A program made the translations under genes and the position numbers. Shown here piece after piece: positions 26,656 to 35,612 of a stretch of 64,000 bases of DNA. Source of the stretch: Mycobacterium terramassiliense (GTDB lineage: Bacteria; Actinomycetota; Actinomycetes; Mycobacteriales; Mycobacteriaceae); the NCBI RefSeq assembly GCF_900157385.1, contig NZ_LT717697.1, positions 248,001 through 312,000 of the forward strand, given 5' to 3'. Every line of letters begins with the position of its first letter. The stretch's first letter is position 1. The notes under the pieces were generated by a model. The model was given only the letters and a program-made list of their open reading frames with translations. It did no database searches and was not told the DNA's origin.

Positions 26656-26957
26656 CCGGCGGACAGGTGACGCTCGACGGAGGCGACCTTTTGCGTCATC
26701 GCGTCCCGGGCCGAAGCCCGCCAGTCCACCTTGATCACGGTGCTGACCCTGGGGGCCCGCGCGGCCACGGCCTCGACGGCGCGCTGGACGACGGCCATCA
26801 CTTCCTCCCAGGTATCGCCCTCGATCACGGTGAACATCGAATCGGTCGTGTTGGGCAGGCCGGATTCGCGGACCACCCGAACCGCTTCGGCAACGATCTC
26901 TCCGACGCCCTCGCCCACGCCCAGCGGGGTGACGGAAAACGCGACGAGCACGGACAC
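26652..26957 (-). CDS. MTH1187/YkoF-type thiamine-binding family protein (Rv1898-like)
   Basis: 101 residues of the thiamine-binding/MTH1187 family: [20 protein letters not shown] at the start, then [18 protein letters not shown] and [12 protein letters not shown]. These form ferredoxin-like dimers binding thiamine or related ligands. Order (between LppD-type and Dtd genes) and size match Rv1898. Divergent from dtd with a 51-bp gap. Confidence 0.87.
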   Translation of the reverse strand: MSVLVAFSVTPLGVGEGVGEIVAEAVRVVRESGLPNTTDSMFTVIEGDTWEEVMAVVQRAVEAVAARAPRVSTVIKVDWRASARDAMTQKVASVERHLSAG

Positions 26958-27008
26958 GTCACGAGCCTACCCACCGTTTTCGAGCCCGGCCTGGCAGCAT
27001 CGAGGGCC

Positions 27009-27440
27009 ATGCGGGTTCTGGTGCAACGAGTCTCGTCGGCATCGGTGTCGGTCGACGGCCAAGTGGTGGGCGCTATCCGGCCAACTGGCCAGGGCTTGTT
27101 GGCCTTCGTCGGCGTCACCCACGACGACGACCCCAGCAAGGCGCGACGGCTGGCCGAAAAGCTCTGGTATCTCCGCATTCTCGCCGATGAGCGGTCCGCC
27201 GCCGATGCCCACGCGCCGATATTGGTGGTCAGCCAGTTCACTTTGTACGCCGACACCGCGAAGGGCCGGCGGCCGTCCTGGAACGCGGCCGCCCCCGGCG
27301 CGGTGGCCGAACCCCTGGTCGACGCGTTCGCCGCGGCGCTGAACGCGCTGGGTGCCGACGTGCAGACGGGCGTGTTCGGCGCGAATATGCAGGTCGAATT
27401 GGTGAACGACGGACCGGTCACGGTGATTCTCGAGATTTGA
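27009..27440 (+). CDS. dtd: D-aminoacyl-tRNA deacylase
   Basis: 143 residues: [17 protein letters not shown], the signature [17 protein letters not shown] near residue 78, and the C-terminal [15 protein letters not shown] with the Gly-cis-Pro motif. It removes D-amino acids (and glycine on tRNA-Ala) from mis-charged tRNA. Matches Rv1897c in order and size. Its presence a few genes from aao means two enzymes handling D-amino acids share the neighbourhood, though order is ancestral. Confidence 0.96.
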   Translation: MRVLVQRVSSASVSVDGQVVGAIRPTGQGLLAFVGVTHDDDPSKARRLAEKLWYLRILADERSAADAHAPILVVSQFTLYADTAKGRRPSWNAAAPGAVAEPLVDAFAAALNALGADVQTGVFGANMQVELVNDGPVTVILEI

Positions 27441-27506
27441 CGACGGCACCGCAGGTACCTTGGTTGATGTCGGCTTGGTGGCCGGCTCTGACGTGAGGGG
27501 GCGACC

Positions 27507-28424
27507 ATGAGCACTTCGCCCGAATTCGGGTCGCTTCGCTCCGACGACGACCAGTGGGACATCGTCAGCGGCGTGGGCTACACCGCGCTGCTGGTGGCGG
27601 GATGGCGGGCGCTGCACGCCATCAGCCCGCGGCCGCTGGTCCGCGACGAATACGCGCAGGTTTTCATCGCCGCCGCGCAGGACCCGTATCTGGCGGGCGT
27701 GCTTGCCAATCCGGGCACCTCGGAGGACGAGACGGCTTTCCCGCGCCTCTACGGTGTGCAGACCCGGTTCTTCGACGACTTCTTCGTCTCGGCCTGCGAG
27801 GTGGGCATCCGACAGGCGGTGATCGTCGCCGCGGGATTGGACTCCCGCGCGTACCGCCTTGACTGGCCCGATGGCACAACGGTTTTCGAGATTGATCTGC
27901 CGAAGGTACTCGAATTCAAGGGGCGCGTGCTGGGCGAGTATGGCGCTACGCCCAAAGCCCGCAGGGTCGAGGTCGGGGCCGATTTGCGCACCGACTGGTC
28001 CCGGCGGTTGGAAGCGGCAGGCTTCGACACCGAGGCTCCCAGCGCCTGGTCGGTGGAGGGAGTGTTGCCTTATCTGACCGACGAAGCCCAGAGCGCGCTG
28101 TTCACCCGGATCAGCGGGCTCAGCGCGCCGGGCAGTCGAATCGCCGTAGGCGCGCTGGGATCCCGCTTGGACCGTGGGCAACTCGCCGCCCTCGAGACCG
28201 ACCATCCCGGGGTCAACATGTCCGGCGATGTGGACTTCTCCGCCCTCACCTACGAGCCCAAGGGCGACCCCGCGGAATGGCTCGCCGCGCACGGCTGGGC
28301 CGTCGAACCCGTCCGCAACACGCTCGACCTGCAGGCCGGCTATGGGATGACCCCGCCGCCGGTGGACGTCAAGATCGACGCGTTCATGCGGTCCCAATAC
28401 ATCACGGCGACGCGGTCTGGGTGA
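27507..28424 (+). CDS. SAM-dependent methyltransferase, TIGR00027/leucine carboxyl methyltransferase-like (Rv1896c-like)
   Basis: 305 residues of the expanded mycobacterial LCMT family: [37 protein letters not shown] site [17 protein letters not shown] and [14 protein letters not shown], then [15 protein letters not shown]. Members probably methylate carboxyl or hydroxyl groups in lipids; the substrate is unknown. GAGGGGG lies 5 bp before ATG. Its stop overlaps the next gene by GTGA. Confidence 0.9.
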   Translation: MSTSPEFGSLRSDDDQWDIVSGVGYTALLVAGWRALHAISPRPLVRDEYAQVFIAAAQDPYLAGVLANPGTSEDETAFPRLYGVQTRFFDDFFVSACEVGIRQAVIVAAGLDSRAYRLDWPDGTTVFEIDLPKVLEFKGRVLGEYGATPKARRVEVGADLRTDWSRRLEAAGFDTEAPSAWSVEGVLPYLTDEAQSALFTRISGLSAPGSRIAVGALGSRLDRGQLAALETDHPGVNMSGDVDFSALTYEPKGDPAEWLAAHGWAVEPVRNTLDLQAGYGMTPPPVDVKIDAFMRSQYITATRSG

Positions 28425-29185
28425 GCCGAATGGGACCGCTCACGTGGCTCTCGCCCGCCGACGCCATCGCGGAGATCGGCGCCAGCACACCGGGGCCCGG
28501 GATCGGCGCCTTCTTCGACCTCGACGGCACGTTGGTCGACGGCTTCACGGCGGCGGTTCACGTCGGTGATCGGATCCGTCGCCGCCAGGCCGGGCTCGGC
28601 GAGCTCCTCGGCGTGTTCGAAGCCGCGCTGCGGTACCGCTTCGGTCGGTTGGAATTCGAACACCTCATCGTGCGGGCGGCCGGTTACCTGCGTGGGGAGT
28701 CGCTCACCGAGCTGAACGAGCTGGGCGATCGCCTGTTCGTCGAACGCGTTGCCGCGCGGCTGTATTCGCACATGCACGACATCGTGCAGGCGCATCAGGA
28801 GCGCGGGCACACGGTCGTGCTGAGCTCGTCGGCGCTGTCCATTCAGGCCGTGCCCGTGGCGCGCTTCCTCGGCATTTCCAACGTGCAGTGCAACCACTTC
28901 GAGCTCGACGAGCACGGGCGGCTGACCGGCGGGATCGTCAAGCCGATCGTGTGGGGGGCCACCAAGGCCGCCGCGGTACAGCAATTCTGTTCCGCCAACG
29001 GCGTTGCGGCGCAGCGCAGTTACTTCTATGCCGACGGTGACGAGGATGCGGCGTCGATGTCAGTCGTCGGGTGTCCGCGGCCGGTGAATCCCCGCTCGGG
29101 GCTCGCCGCGGCGGCAGCTGCGCACGGGTGGCCGGTGATGTGCCTCACGTCGGGCCGCCGCCGCCGAGTGCGGATGCGGCGTTAG
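28421..29185 (+). CDS. HAD-IB family hydrolase (phosphoserine phosphatase-like)
   Basis: 254 residues with the HAD motifs [11 protein letters not shown] (nucleophile Asp, motif I), [11 protein letters not shown] (motif II), a Lys in [13 protein letters not shown] (motif III) and YADGDED (motif IV), with a helical cap between I and II as in SerB/HAD-IB. Similar domains occur fused to PlsC acyltransferases in mycobacteria. GTG at 28421 is preferred because it forms a GTGA overlap with the methyltransferase stop; an ATG nine bases later is possible. Absent from this place in M. tuberculosis as I recall. Confidence 0.87.
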   Translation: MSRMGPLTWLSPADAIAEIGASTPGPGIGAFFDLDGTLVDGFTAAVHVGDRIRRRQAGLGELLGVFEAALRYRFGRLEFEHLIVRAAGYLRGESLTELNELGDRLFVERVAARLYSHMHDIVQAHQERGHTVVLSSSALSIQAVPVARFLGISNVQCNHFELDEHGRLTGGIVKPIVWGATKAAAVQQFCSANGVAAQRSYFYADGDEDAASMSVVGCPRPVNPRSGLAAAAAAHGWPVMCLTSGRRRRVRMRR

Positions 29186-30207
29186 GGCGTCAGCAGGACC
29201 TTCACCTCGTCGCCGGAGCGCGACTCGGCGGTCGCGTAGCCCTTGGCGGCCTCGTCCAGCGGCAGCGTCGTCGTGAAGACGCCGTCGACGTCGAGTCGCC
29301 CGGATTGCAACAGCGGGATCAACTCCGGCCAGGTGCGCTGCACCGGCGCCGTGGTCATCCGCAGTGTGATGCTGCGAATCAGGCAGCCCAGCGCGTTGAG
29401 CGGAAACGGGTTCATATCGTGCACACCGACAACCGAGACGGTGCCTCCCGGCCGCACCGCGTTCAGCGCGTCGGTCAGGGATGCGTCGGTGGCGACGGCG
29501 TCGATCACCGAGTCGGCGCCGCGTCCGCCCGTGGCCGCCAGGATGGCCGCTACGGCCGGCGGCTTGATCGGCGTCGCTCCCCACGCGGCGGCGCGGTCCA
29601 GCCGCCCATCGACGCGATCGATGGCGAAAACCGTTGCGGCGCCGTGAAAAAATGCGCAGCGCAGGGCGCACAGGCCCACCGCTCCCAGGCCGATCACCGC
29701 CACCGTGCCGCCGGGCGGAATGTCTGCTCGCTGGGCCGCCGCCCAGCCGGTGGCCAGGTTATCGGTCAGCAACAGCGCCTGCTCGGTGCTGATCCCTTCG
29801 GGCGTCTTGAGCAGCTGGAAGTCGGCCGCGGGCACGGCGAGCAGGTCGGCCTGCGCGCCGGGCAGGACACCGCCACCGAAGATCTGAAACCCGGAGAAGC
29901 ACATCACCGGGTCGCGCGTGGCGCATCCGGGGCAGGCGCCGCAGCCGGTCACCGACGACACCATGACCTGGTCGCCGACCGCGACGGTGCGCACGTCGGG
30001 TCCGACTTCGACGACGGTGCCGACCGCTTCATGGCCGAGCGTCATGGGCGCGGCCAGCGGATAGTCCCCCTCGTAGAAGTGCAGATCGGATCCGCAGATT
30101 CCGGCGGCGGTGACCGAAACGATCGCCCCGTCGGGACCCGGGAGTGCCGGATCGGGGCGCGTGTCGACCTCGATGTTGCGTGGCCCGTCGAGGACTACCG
30201 TTCGCAT
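29182..30207 (-). CDS. Zinc-dependent medium-chain alcohol dehydrogenase (Rv1895-like)
   Basis: 341 residues: catalytic zinc ligands C in GICGSDLHFYEGDY and GHEAVG, a structural cluster CGACPGCATRDPVMC, and the NAD fold VAVIGLGAVGLCALR. Oxidises a secondary or primary alcohol. Rv1895 is the M. tuberculosis counterpart; there it is divergent from Rv1894c across a KstR site, whereas here it is downstream of a monooxygenase gene by 16 bp and probably co-transcribed with it. The C-terminus overlaps the HAD gene by 4 bp. Confidence 0.9.
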   Translation of the reverse strand: MRTVVLDGPRNIEVDTRPDPALPGPDGAIVSVTAAGICGSDLHFYEGDYPLAAPMTLGHEAVGTVVEVGPDVRTVAVGDQVMVSSVTGCGACPGCATRDPVMCFSGFQIFGGGVLPGAQADLLAVPAADFQLLKTPEGISTEQALLLTDNLATGWAAAQRADIPPGGTVAVIGLGAVGLCALRCAFFHGAATVFAIDRVDGRLDRAAAWGATPIKPPAVAAILAATGGRGADSVIDAVATDASLTDALNAVRPGGTVSVVGVHDMNPFPLNALGCLIRSITLRMTTAPVQRTWPELIPLLQSGRLDVDGVFTTTLPLDEAAKGYATAESRSGDEVKVLLTP

Positions 30208-30223
30208 GGTGGTGTGCTCACTT

Positions 30224-32158
30224 TCATTGCCGCAGAACGAATTGGGACCAGTCGGGCTGGCGCACGGCGGCCCAGTACTCGTTGAGGCGCCACGGGCTGA
30301 CGGTGTGGATCTCGCCGTCGGCGTTCTTGAAGTAGGAATGTTTGACCGCGGGGTGTGACCACACCATCTTCTTGATCTTGGTCTGCGTTCGTTGATGCCA
30401 TTCGGTGGCGGCGTCCGCCGTTGGTTCCACCGAGTGCAGGTTCTCCTGGGCCAGCCGCTGCAGGCACTGGCCGACGTAGCGCATCTGGAGCTCGGACTGG
30501 AAGATCAAACTGCCGCCGTGGGCGAGATGAGTTCCAGGCCCGTAGATGATGAAGAAGTTCGGGAATCCCGGCACCGTGATGCCGAGGTAGGCGTACGGCC
30601 GGCTTCCCCACATCCGGTGCAGGTCGATCCCATTGCGGCCGATCACTTTCAGCGGCCACAACACGTCGGTGTGGCGAAACCCGGTCGCGTACACGATGAC
30701 ATCGGCCTGGTGCGTCACGCCGTCCTGTGTGACGACGCCGTGCGGTGTGATCTTCTGGATCGGCGTGCGCACCAACTCGACGTTGTCGCGTTGCAGCGTC
30801 TGCAGCCAGCTGCCATTGTCCTGCAGCGTCCGTTTCCCGGTGGCGGGATAGTCGGGCAACACCTTGTCCAACAACTCTTGGGAGTTGGGGCCTTCGCCGA
30901 CCTGACTGGTGATCCACTGCGCGAACATCATTCGGGCGGCGGCGTTGATGTCGCTGACGGCGTAGTCCTGATCGGCGTAGTCAGGGTCGCCCTCTGCGGC
31001 GTCGAGGCCTTTGTCAGCGCCCGGCCAGAGCACCAGGAACCGGTACCACCGGCCGTAGAAGGGCAGGTGGCGCATCGCCCAGCGCACCCCGTCGCCGACC
31101 TCATCGTGATACATGGGGTTGGGGAACATCCACTGGGCGGTGCGCTGGAAAACCGTGAGCTTCTCGACCTGGCCGGCGATCGCCGGTGCGATTTGGAAGC
31201 CGCTGGCGCCGGCGCCGATGAGCGCGACCCGCTTGCCCGTCAGATCCACCGAGTGGTCCCAGGCCGCCGAGTGAAATGACGGTCCCTCGAAGGTGTCGGC
31301 GCCGTCGAATTCGGGGATACTGGGCCGGTTCAGCTGACCGACCGCGGTCAGGACCGCCCGCGCGGCGATCGTGCTCGTCTGGCCGTCCGGGCCGCGCAGC
31401 GAGACGCTCCACAACCCGTCGGCGTCGTTCCATTCGGCCTCGACGACCTCGGTGCTCCACCGGATGTGCTCGGTCAGCCCGTGCTTGTTCATCACCTGGG
31501 TGAAATAGTCCCGCAGCTCGTATTGCTCGGCGAAGAAGTGGGTCCAATCGTTGTTGGGTTCGAAGCTGTAGCAATAGAAATGGTTTGCGACGTCCACGCG
31601 GGCGCCGGGATAACTGTTCTCCCACCACGTTCCGCCGGGCCCGGCGTTTTTCTCGACGATAGTGAAGGGAATGTTGGCCTGCTTGAGCCGGATCCCGGCC
31701 AGCAGCCCGGACTCCCCGCATCCGACCACCAGCACCGGCAGTTTGGCGGCGGACTCCGTCGGAAGGGCGGCCGGACGCCGCGGGTCGGCGCCATCGAGAT
31801 CCATCTCTTCCAGGATCAGCGGCAAGTAGTCGTCGGTGACGTGTTCGCAGGCGGCCCAGTCCATCATCTCCCGTATGAGTTCGAGGCTCAGCGGTTCGGG
31901 TTCGGGGCAACCGCGGTCCCGGTACTCGGCGAGCACGGGTAGCGCCGCCGCGCGGGCTCGCGCCTTGTCCTCCTCGGACATGAAGCCCTGAACCTCGTTG
32001 AGGAAGATGCCCATGGGCTTGAACTCACGGATGAAGCGCGGGTCGCCGGTGATATGGACGAGCGAGAGCAGCAGGGTCGGGATGCTGACATCCTCGAGCG
32101 CGGCCTCGATCTCGTCAGTCGGCGTGGTGAAGGGATGGCCGGCATAGCGGCTGCGCAT
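30224..32158 (-). CDS. Flavin monooxygenase, Baeyer-Villiger type
   Basis: 644 residues. After a ~140-residue N-terminal extension there are two Rossmann motifs, VLVVGCGESGLLAGIRLKQ (FAD) and RVALIGAGASGFQIAPAI (NADPH), and between them the BVMO fingerprint FEGPSFHSAAWD. It inserts oxygen next to a ketone to form an ester or lactone. The N-terminal extension is seen in mycobacterial BVMOs of the MoxY type. ATG at 32158 is chosen (GGAAGG upstream); a TTG just before it is less likely. With the adjacent alcohol dehydrogenase it forms an alcohol-ketone-ester route. Confidence 0.9.
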   Translation of the reverse strand: MRSRYAGHPFTTPTDEIEAALEDVSIPTLLLSLVHITGDPRFIREFKPMGIFLNEVQGFMSEEDKARARAAALPVLAEYRDRGCPEPEPLSLELIREMMDWAACEHVTDDYLPLILEEMDLDGADPRRPAALPTESAAKLPVLVVGCGESGLLAGIRLKQANIPFTIVEKNAGPGGTWWENSYPGARVDVANHFYCYSFEPNNDWTHFFAEQYELRDYFTQVMNKHGLTEHIRWSTEVVEAEWNDADGLWSVSLRGPDGQTSTIAARAVLTAVGQLNRPSIPEFDGADTFEGPSFHSAAWDHSVDLTGKRVALIGAGASGFQIAPAIAGQVEKLTVFQRTAQWMFPNPMYHDEVGDGVRWAMRHLPFYGRWYRFLVLWPGADKGLDAAEGDPDYADQDYAVSDINAAARMMFAQWITSQVGEGPNSQELLDKVLPDYPATGKRTLQDNGSWLQTLQRDNVELVRTPIQKITPHGVVTQDGVTHQADVIVYATGFRHTDVLWPLKVIGRNGIDLHRMWGSRPYAYLGITVPGFPNFFIIYGPGTHLAHGGSLIFQSELQMRYVGQCLQRLAQENLHSVEPTADAATEWHQRTQTKIKKMVWSHPAVKHSYFKNADGEIHTVSPWRLNEYWAAVRQPDWSQFVLRQ

Positions 32159-32191
32159 CAAGCCGATCCTTCCGGTAGGCGGGGCCTGCGA

Positions 32192-32218
32192 ATTACGCTA
32201 CCGAGCGTTTCGTAATTG
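32192..32218. promoter_or_regulatory. Nested inverted repeat upstream of the BVMO operon
   Basis: AATTACG at 32192-32198 pairs with CGTAATT at 32212-32218, and inside it ACGCT-accg-AGCGT forms a second perfect stem. It lies 34 bp upstream of the monooxygenase start, so an operator for a TetR-like repressor is more likely than a terminator of the frameshifted PE_PGRS gene, which is transcribed away from it. No regulator gene is adjacent. Confidence 0.5.
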
Positions 32219-32285
32219 CCGGCACCACGCTACCCCGTTGCGCCGCAGAGGATCAAGGATCAGTGCGCCGCCGGCCGGTGCGCTG

Positions 32286-33060
32286 CTAGGGGTTTCCGTT
32301 CGCGCCGGGGGCGCCAAAGTAGCCGCCGAGGCCGCCGGTGCCGCCGGGCCCGCCGGCGACACCGTTGCCGCCGTTGCCGCCGATGCCGAATATCGACGGG
32401 GTGTAGGAGCCCATGTCTAGGGTCCCGGCGTTGCCGCCGTTGCCGCCGCTGGCCGGACCGCCGCCGGTGCCGGCGTCGCCGCCGGCGCCGCCGTAGCCGA
32501 AGAACCCGAGGCCGGCGCCGCCGGCGCCGCCGTTGTTGCCGCCGTTGCCGGCGGGAGCGGCGCCGCCCGGCCGCCCCTCCGGCGCCGCCGGCCTGCCCGG
32601 CCCCGCCCGAGCCCCCGTTGCCGCCGCGGCCCCACAGGATCCCGCCCGGACCACCGTTCTGCCCCGTCCCCGCCGCGCCGTCGGTGCCAGGGCCGATCAG
32701 CGGGCGACCCAACAACGCGTTGGTCGGCGCGTTGATGACCCCAAGCACGTCTTGCCCCAGTGTCTGGAACGGCGACGCGTTGGCCGCTTCGGCGGCCGCG
32801 TAGGCGCCGCCCGCGGCGTTGAGGGCCTGCACGAACTGCGCGTGGAAGGCCGCCGCTTGGGCGCTGAGCGCCTGGTATTGCGCCCCGTGGCTGGCGAACA
32901 GGGAAGCGATCGCCGTCGACACCTCATCACTGGCAGCGGCCAGCAATCCGGTGGTCGGGATGGCCGCCGCCGAATTGGCGGCGCTCAACGACGAAGCGAT
33001 GCCCGCGGCGTTCTCTGCCGCCGCCGCGACGGCCTCGGGTACTGCAACCAAGAACGACAT
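32286..33060 (-). pseudogene. PE_PGRS family gene with frameshift
   Basis: The start [11 protein letters not shown] and about 95 residues of PE domain are intact, with GGAGG 7 bp before the ATG. After [21 protein letters not shown] the PGRS region (GGxGG) begins, but near 32558-32560 the frame slips: beyond it this frame reads Arg-rich nonsense, while the Gly-rich reading (GNGGNNGGAGGAG ending APGANGNP) continues in the frame that stops at 32286. One extra C in a C/G run (plus strand) explains it. It is either a true inactivation, phase variation, or an assembly error in GC-rich sequence. Role of PE_PGRS proteins: cell-surface, type VII secreted. Confidence 0.82.
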
Positions 33061-33225
33061 CCGTCAACCTCCAGGTAACCCGCCCTCACCGGATCGTAGG
33101 CATCCGGGGCGCCTAATTTGACACGTTTACAACAATTCAAAGCTGTTTCCCAGCAGCAGCTAATCGGGGAAAAATATTTTCGATCCGTTTTGCGGCGCTC
33201 GGCCGAACCGGAGGTAAGGAGCGTC

Positions 33226-33687
33226 GTGGCCGCGATACTGACGGCCTGCAGCGGCTTTTTGCTCGCGGTCTTGTGGATGGATCTGATCTTCGACGTCCAG
33301 GTCCTCCAATATCGGAGTGCGGGTGAGGAATTGCCCGAGTCCGCGCTCTCTTCGATCGCGGATTACTACCACCGCGCGACCACCACGTCGCGACCGATGG
33401 GCCACGTCATCGCCATTGTCATGCTCATCTTGTTGGGCGCGTTGGGGTTTCAGGCCGCTCAGGGCGACGACCCGGCATGGCTGCTGGGGGCCTCGGCCGC
33501 GCTCGCGGGGGTGCCGGTGGTGCTGGCGCTGACGCACACGGTGCCGAGCGCCGTTCGGCTCGGGCACCGGGCGGGCGGTCCGGCCGAACAGACCCGTCTG
33601 GCGCGGGCCATCTGCCGCGATCACCTGATCTGCGTCGCGGGCATGCTGGGGTTCCTCATCCTGTGGATGGCCCGCGCGGGCATCTGA
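33226..33687 (+). CDS. Four-helix membrane protein of unknown function
   Basis: 153 residues with about four hydrophobic segments (VAAILTACSGFLLAVLW, VIAIVMLILLGALGFQA, LLGASAALAGVPVVLALTH, ICVAGMLGFLILWMA). GTG at 33226 is chosen over a TTG far upstream (33118) because AAGGAG lies 4 bp before it. Resembles DUF1772/anthrone-oxygenase-type small membrane proteins in outline only. It lies between the PE_PGRS pseudogene and the KstR-type promoter. Confidence 0.65.
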   Translation: MAAILTACSGFLLAVLWMDLIFDVQVLQYRSAGEELPESALSSIADYYHRATTTSRPMGHVIAIVMLILLGALGFQAAQGDDPAWLLGASAALAGVPVVLALTHTVPSAVRLGHRAGGPAEQTRLARAICRDHLICVAGMLGFLILWMARAGI

Positions 33688-33723
33688 CAAAGGCCTGAAA
33701 CGTCGACAAACGCCTGAAACGTC
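33686..33723. repeat. 19-bp tandem direct repeat upstream of nitronate monooxygenase gene
   Basis: gacaaaggcctgaaacgtc (33686-33704) is followed directly by gacaaacgcctgaaacgtc (33705-33723), with one mismatch. It begins at the stop of the membrane-protein gene. It could be a short repeat array or a regulatory tandem site. Confidence 0.85.
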
Positions 33724-33781
33724 GTAGTGCCGAGGAGCTGGCCGGGGGCGGCTGGCCACGTCAACGCTCTACGTACTAAAC

Positions 33782-33795
33782 TAGAACACGTTTCA
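33782..33795. promoter_or_regulatory. KstR-type operator upstream of nitronate monooxygenase
   Basis: TAGAACACGTTTCA matches every fixed position of the KstR consensus TnnAACnnGTTnnA. It lies 35 bp before the gene's ATG. KstR is the TetR repressor of cholesterol catabolism in mycobacteria, and Rv1894c/Rv1895 are, from memory, in its regulon. Confidence 0.8.
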
Positions 33796-33830
33796 ATTCT
33801 TTCTACCGCGACGCTTCCACAGGAGTAGGC

Positions 33831-34961
33831 ATGCACACCGCGATTTGCGACGAGCTTGGTATCGAGTTCCCGATTTTCGCCTTCACCCACTGCCGTGATG
33901 TCGTGGTCGCTGTCAGCAAGGCCGGTGGTTTCGGCGTGCTCGGCGCCGTCGGCTTCACGCCCGAACAGCTCGAGATCGAGCTCAATTGGATCGACGAGAA
34001 CATCGGCGATCACCCCTACGGGGTCGACATCGTGATCCCGAACAAGTACGAGGGCATGGATTCCCACCTCTCCGCGGAGGAGCTGGCCGAGACGCTGCGC
34101 AAGATGGTGCCTCAGGAGCATCTGGACTTCGGCAAGAAGATCCTCGCGGACCACGGGGTGCCGATCGAGGACAGCGACGGGGACAGCCTGCAGCTGCTCG
34201 GGTGGACCGAGGCGACGGCCACCCCACAGGTCGAAGTGGCGTTGAAGCACCCGAAGGTGAAGATGATCGCCAACGCGCTCGGCACGCCCCCGGCCGACAT
34301 GATCAAGCACATCCACGACGCCGGACTCAAGGTGGCCGCGCTGTGTGGTTCACCGTCGCAGGCCCGCAAGCACGCCGACGCGGGCGTCGACATCATCATC
34401 GCCCAGGGCGGCGAGGCGGGCGGACACTGCGGCGAGGTGGGCTCAATCGTGTTGTGGCCGCAGGTCGTTAAGGAGGTCGCCCCGGTGCCGGTGCTGGCGG
34501 CCGGAGGCATCGGCAGCGGTCAGCAGATCGCGGCCGCCTTGGCGTTGGGCGCCCAGGGCGCGTGGACGGGCTCGCAGTGGCTGATGGTCGAGGAATCCTC
34601 GAACACGCCGGTGCAGCAGCAGGCGTACGTCAAGGCGGGCAGCCGCGATACCGTCCGGAGCCGTTCGTTCACGGGCAAGCCGGCCCGGATGCTGCGCAAC
34701 GACTGGACCGAGGCCTGGGAGCAGCCGGACAACCCGAAGCCGCTCGGTATGCCGTTGCAGTACATGGTTTCCGGTATGGCGGTGCGGGCCACCAACCGGT
34801 ACCCGAACGAGTCCGTCGACGTTGCGTTCAACCCGGTCGGTCAGGTGGTCGGGCAGTTCAGCAAGGTGGAGAAGACGGCGACCGTCATCGAGCGGTGGGT
34901 GCAGGAGTACCTGGAAGCGACCAACAGGCTGGACGAGCTGAACGAGGCCGCCGCCGTATAG
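33831..34961 (+). CDS. Nitronate monooxygenase family flavoprotein (Rv1894c-like)
   Basis: 376 residues: FMN TIM barrel with GIEFPIFAFTHCRDVVVAVS, the signature AQGGEAGGHCGEVGS, AAGGIGSGQQIAAALALGAQ, and a long C-terminal lid. The length and C-terminal KVEKTATVIERW block fit Rv1894c, longer than the paralog encoded at 12471. AGGAG lies 5 bp before ATG. A perfect KstR-type site at 33782-33795 links expression to cholesterol. Physiological substrate unknown. Confidence 0.9.
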   Translation: MHTAICDELGIEFPIFAFTHCRDVVVAVSKAGGFGVLGAVGFTPEQLEIELNWIDENIGDHPYGVDIVIPNKYEGMDSHLSAEELAETLRKMVPQEHLDFGKKILADHGVPIEDSDGDSLQLLGWTEATATPQVEVALKHPKVKMIANALGTPPADMIKHIHDAGLKVAALCGSPSQARKHADAGVDIIIAQGGEAGGHCGEVGSIVLWPQVVKEVAPVPVLAAGGIGSGQQIAAALALGAQGAWTGSQWLMVEESSNTPVQQQAYVKAGSRDTVRSRSFTGKPARMLRNDWTEAWEQPDNPKPLGMPLQYMVSGMAVRATNRYPNESVDVAFNPVGQVVGQFSKVEKTATVIERWVQEYLEATNRLDELNEAAAV

Positions 34962-34964
34962 CGG

Positions 34965-35195
34965 CTACTCGTCGTCGACGTCGTCGACGTCCTCCGCGCC
35001 GGTGAAGACCTCCTTGGTGCGGTCCACCGCGTAGGTGCCGATGTCGATCGAGTTCTGGACGATGCCGCTGGCGCCGCCGGCGAGGTCACCCCGGAGGATG
35101 TCGCCGGCGTGCTCGACGATGTCCGAGGCCTTTTCGACGGCATTGGTGGCGATGTCGCGGGCGGCGTCGACTGCGTCTTTCGGATTGAAGCCCAT
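34965..35195 (-). CDS. Small acidic protein of Rv1893 type, unknown function
   Basis: 76 residues: MGFNPKDAVDAARDIATNAV followed by amphipathic helix and an acidic tail EDVDDVDDE. No signal or membrane segment. AAGGAG lies 6 bp before the ATG. Order (next to the NMO gene, opposite strand) matches Rv1893 of M. tuberculosis. No function is known; it resembles helical stress or scaffold-like small proteins only in composition. Confidence 0.75.
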   Translation of the reverse strand: MGFNPKDAVDAARDIATNAVEKASDIVEHAGDILRGDLAGGASGIVQNSIDIGTYAVDRTKEVFTGAEDVDDVDDE

Positions 35196-35309
35196 CGGAA
35201 TCTCCTTTTGTCGCAGGACCTTTGGTACGACTCTAGTGGCGATCGCAAGCGCGCGTTGGGGGCACCTCCCGCTTGCGGGGACCGAGCGCTGCGGGTCGCC
35301 GCCATCGAC

Positions 35310-35600
35310 CTAGTAGTTCACCAGGGTGCGCCAGTACTCCTCGGGAATCTCGGCGCCGGACCGCAGGACGCGCGCCAGTCCCACGGCCATCGCGACGCCG
35401 AGCAGCCCCAGCCACAGCCCGGCCAGCCCGATGACGGCCCAGAGCGCGGCGGTGACCGCCGGCCACGGCGACAGCACGGCAAGCACGGGCGCGAAGAAGA
35501 AGCCGGCCCCGATGTACCACGCCGAGCCGGCGCGATCGGAGGCCAGGACGAAGCGCAGCCAGCGCGGGATCGGCGCCTGGGCGGGCTGAGCCGGGTTCAT
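35310..35600 (-). CDS. Small membrane protein of Rv1892 type
   Basis: 96 residues with two hydrophobic segments (SAWYIGAGFFFAPVLAVL and ALWAVIGLAGLWLGLLGVAMAVG) and a C-terminal EIPEEYWRTLVNY. Adjacent to the Rv1891-like gene (12 bp downstream in the same direction), matching the M. tuberculosis order. Unknown function. Confidence 0.75.
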   Translation of the reverse strand: MNPAQPAQAPIPRWLRFVLASDRAGSAWYIGAGFFFAPVLAVLSPWPAVTAALWAVIGLAGLWLGLLGVAMAVGLARVLRSGAEIPEEYWRTLVNY

Positions 35601-35612
35601 GGCGTCAGCCGG

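Noticed and set aside
32260-32560. Arg-rich C-terminus of the PE gene in its original frame
   Set aside because: It is out-of-frame reading of the PGRS region after the slip, not a real basic domain.
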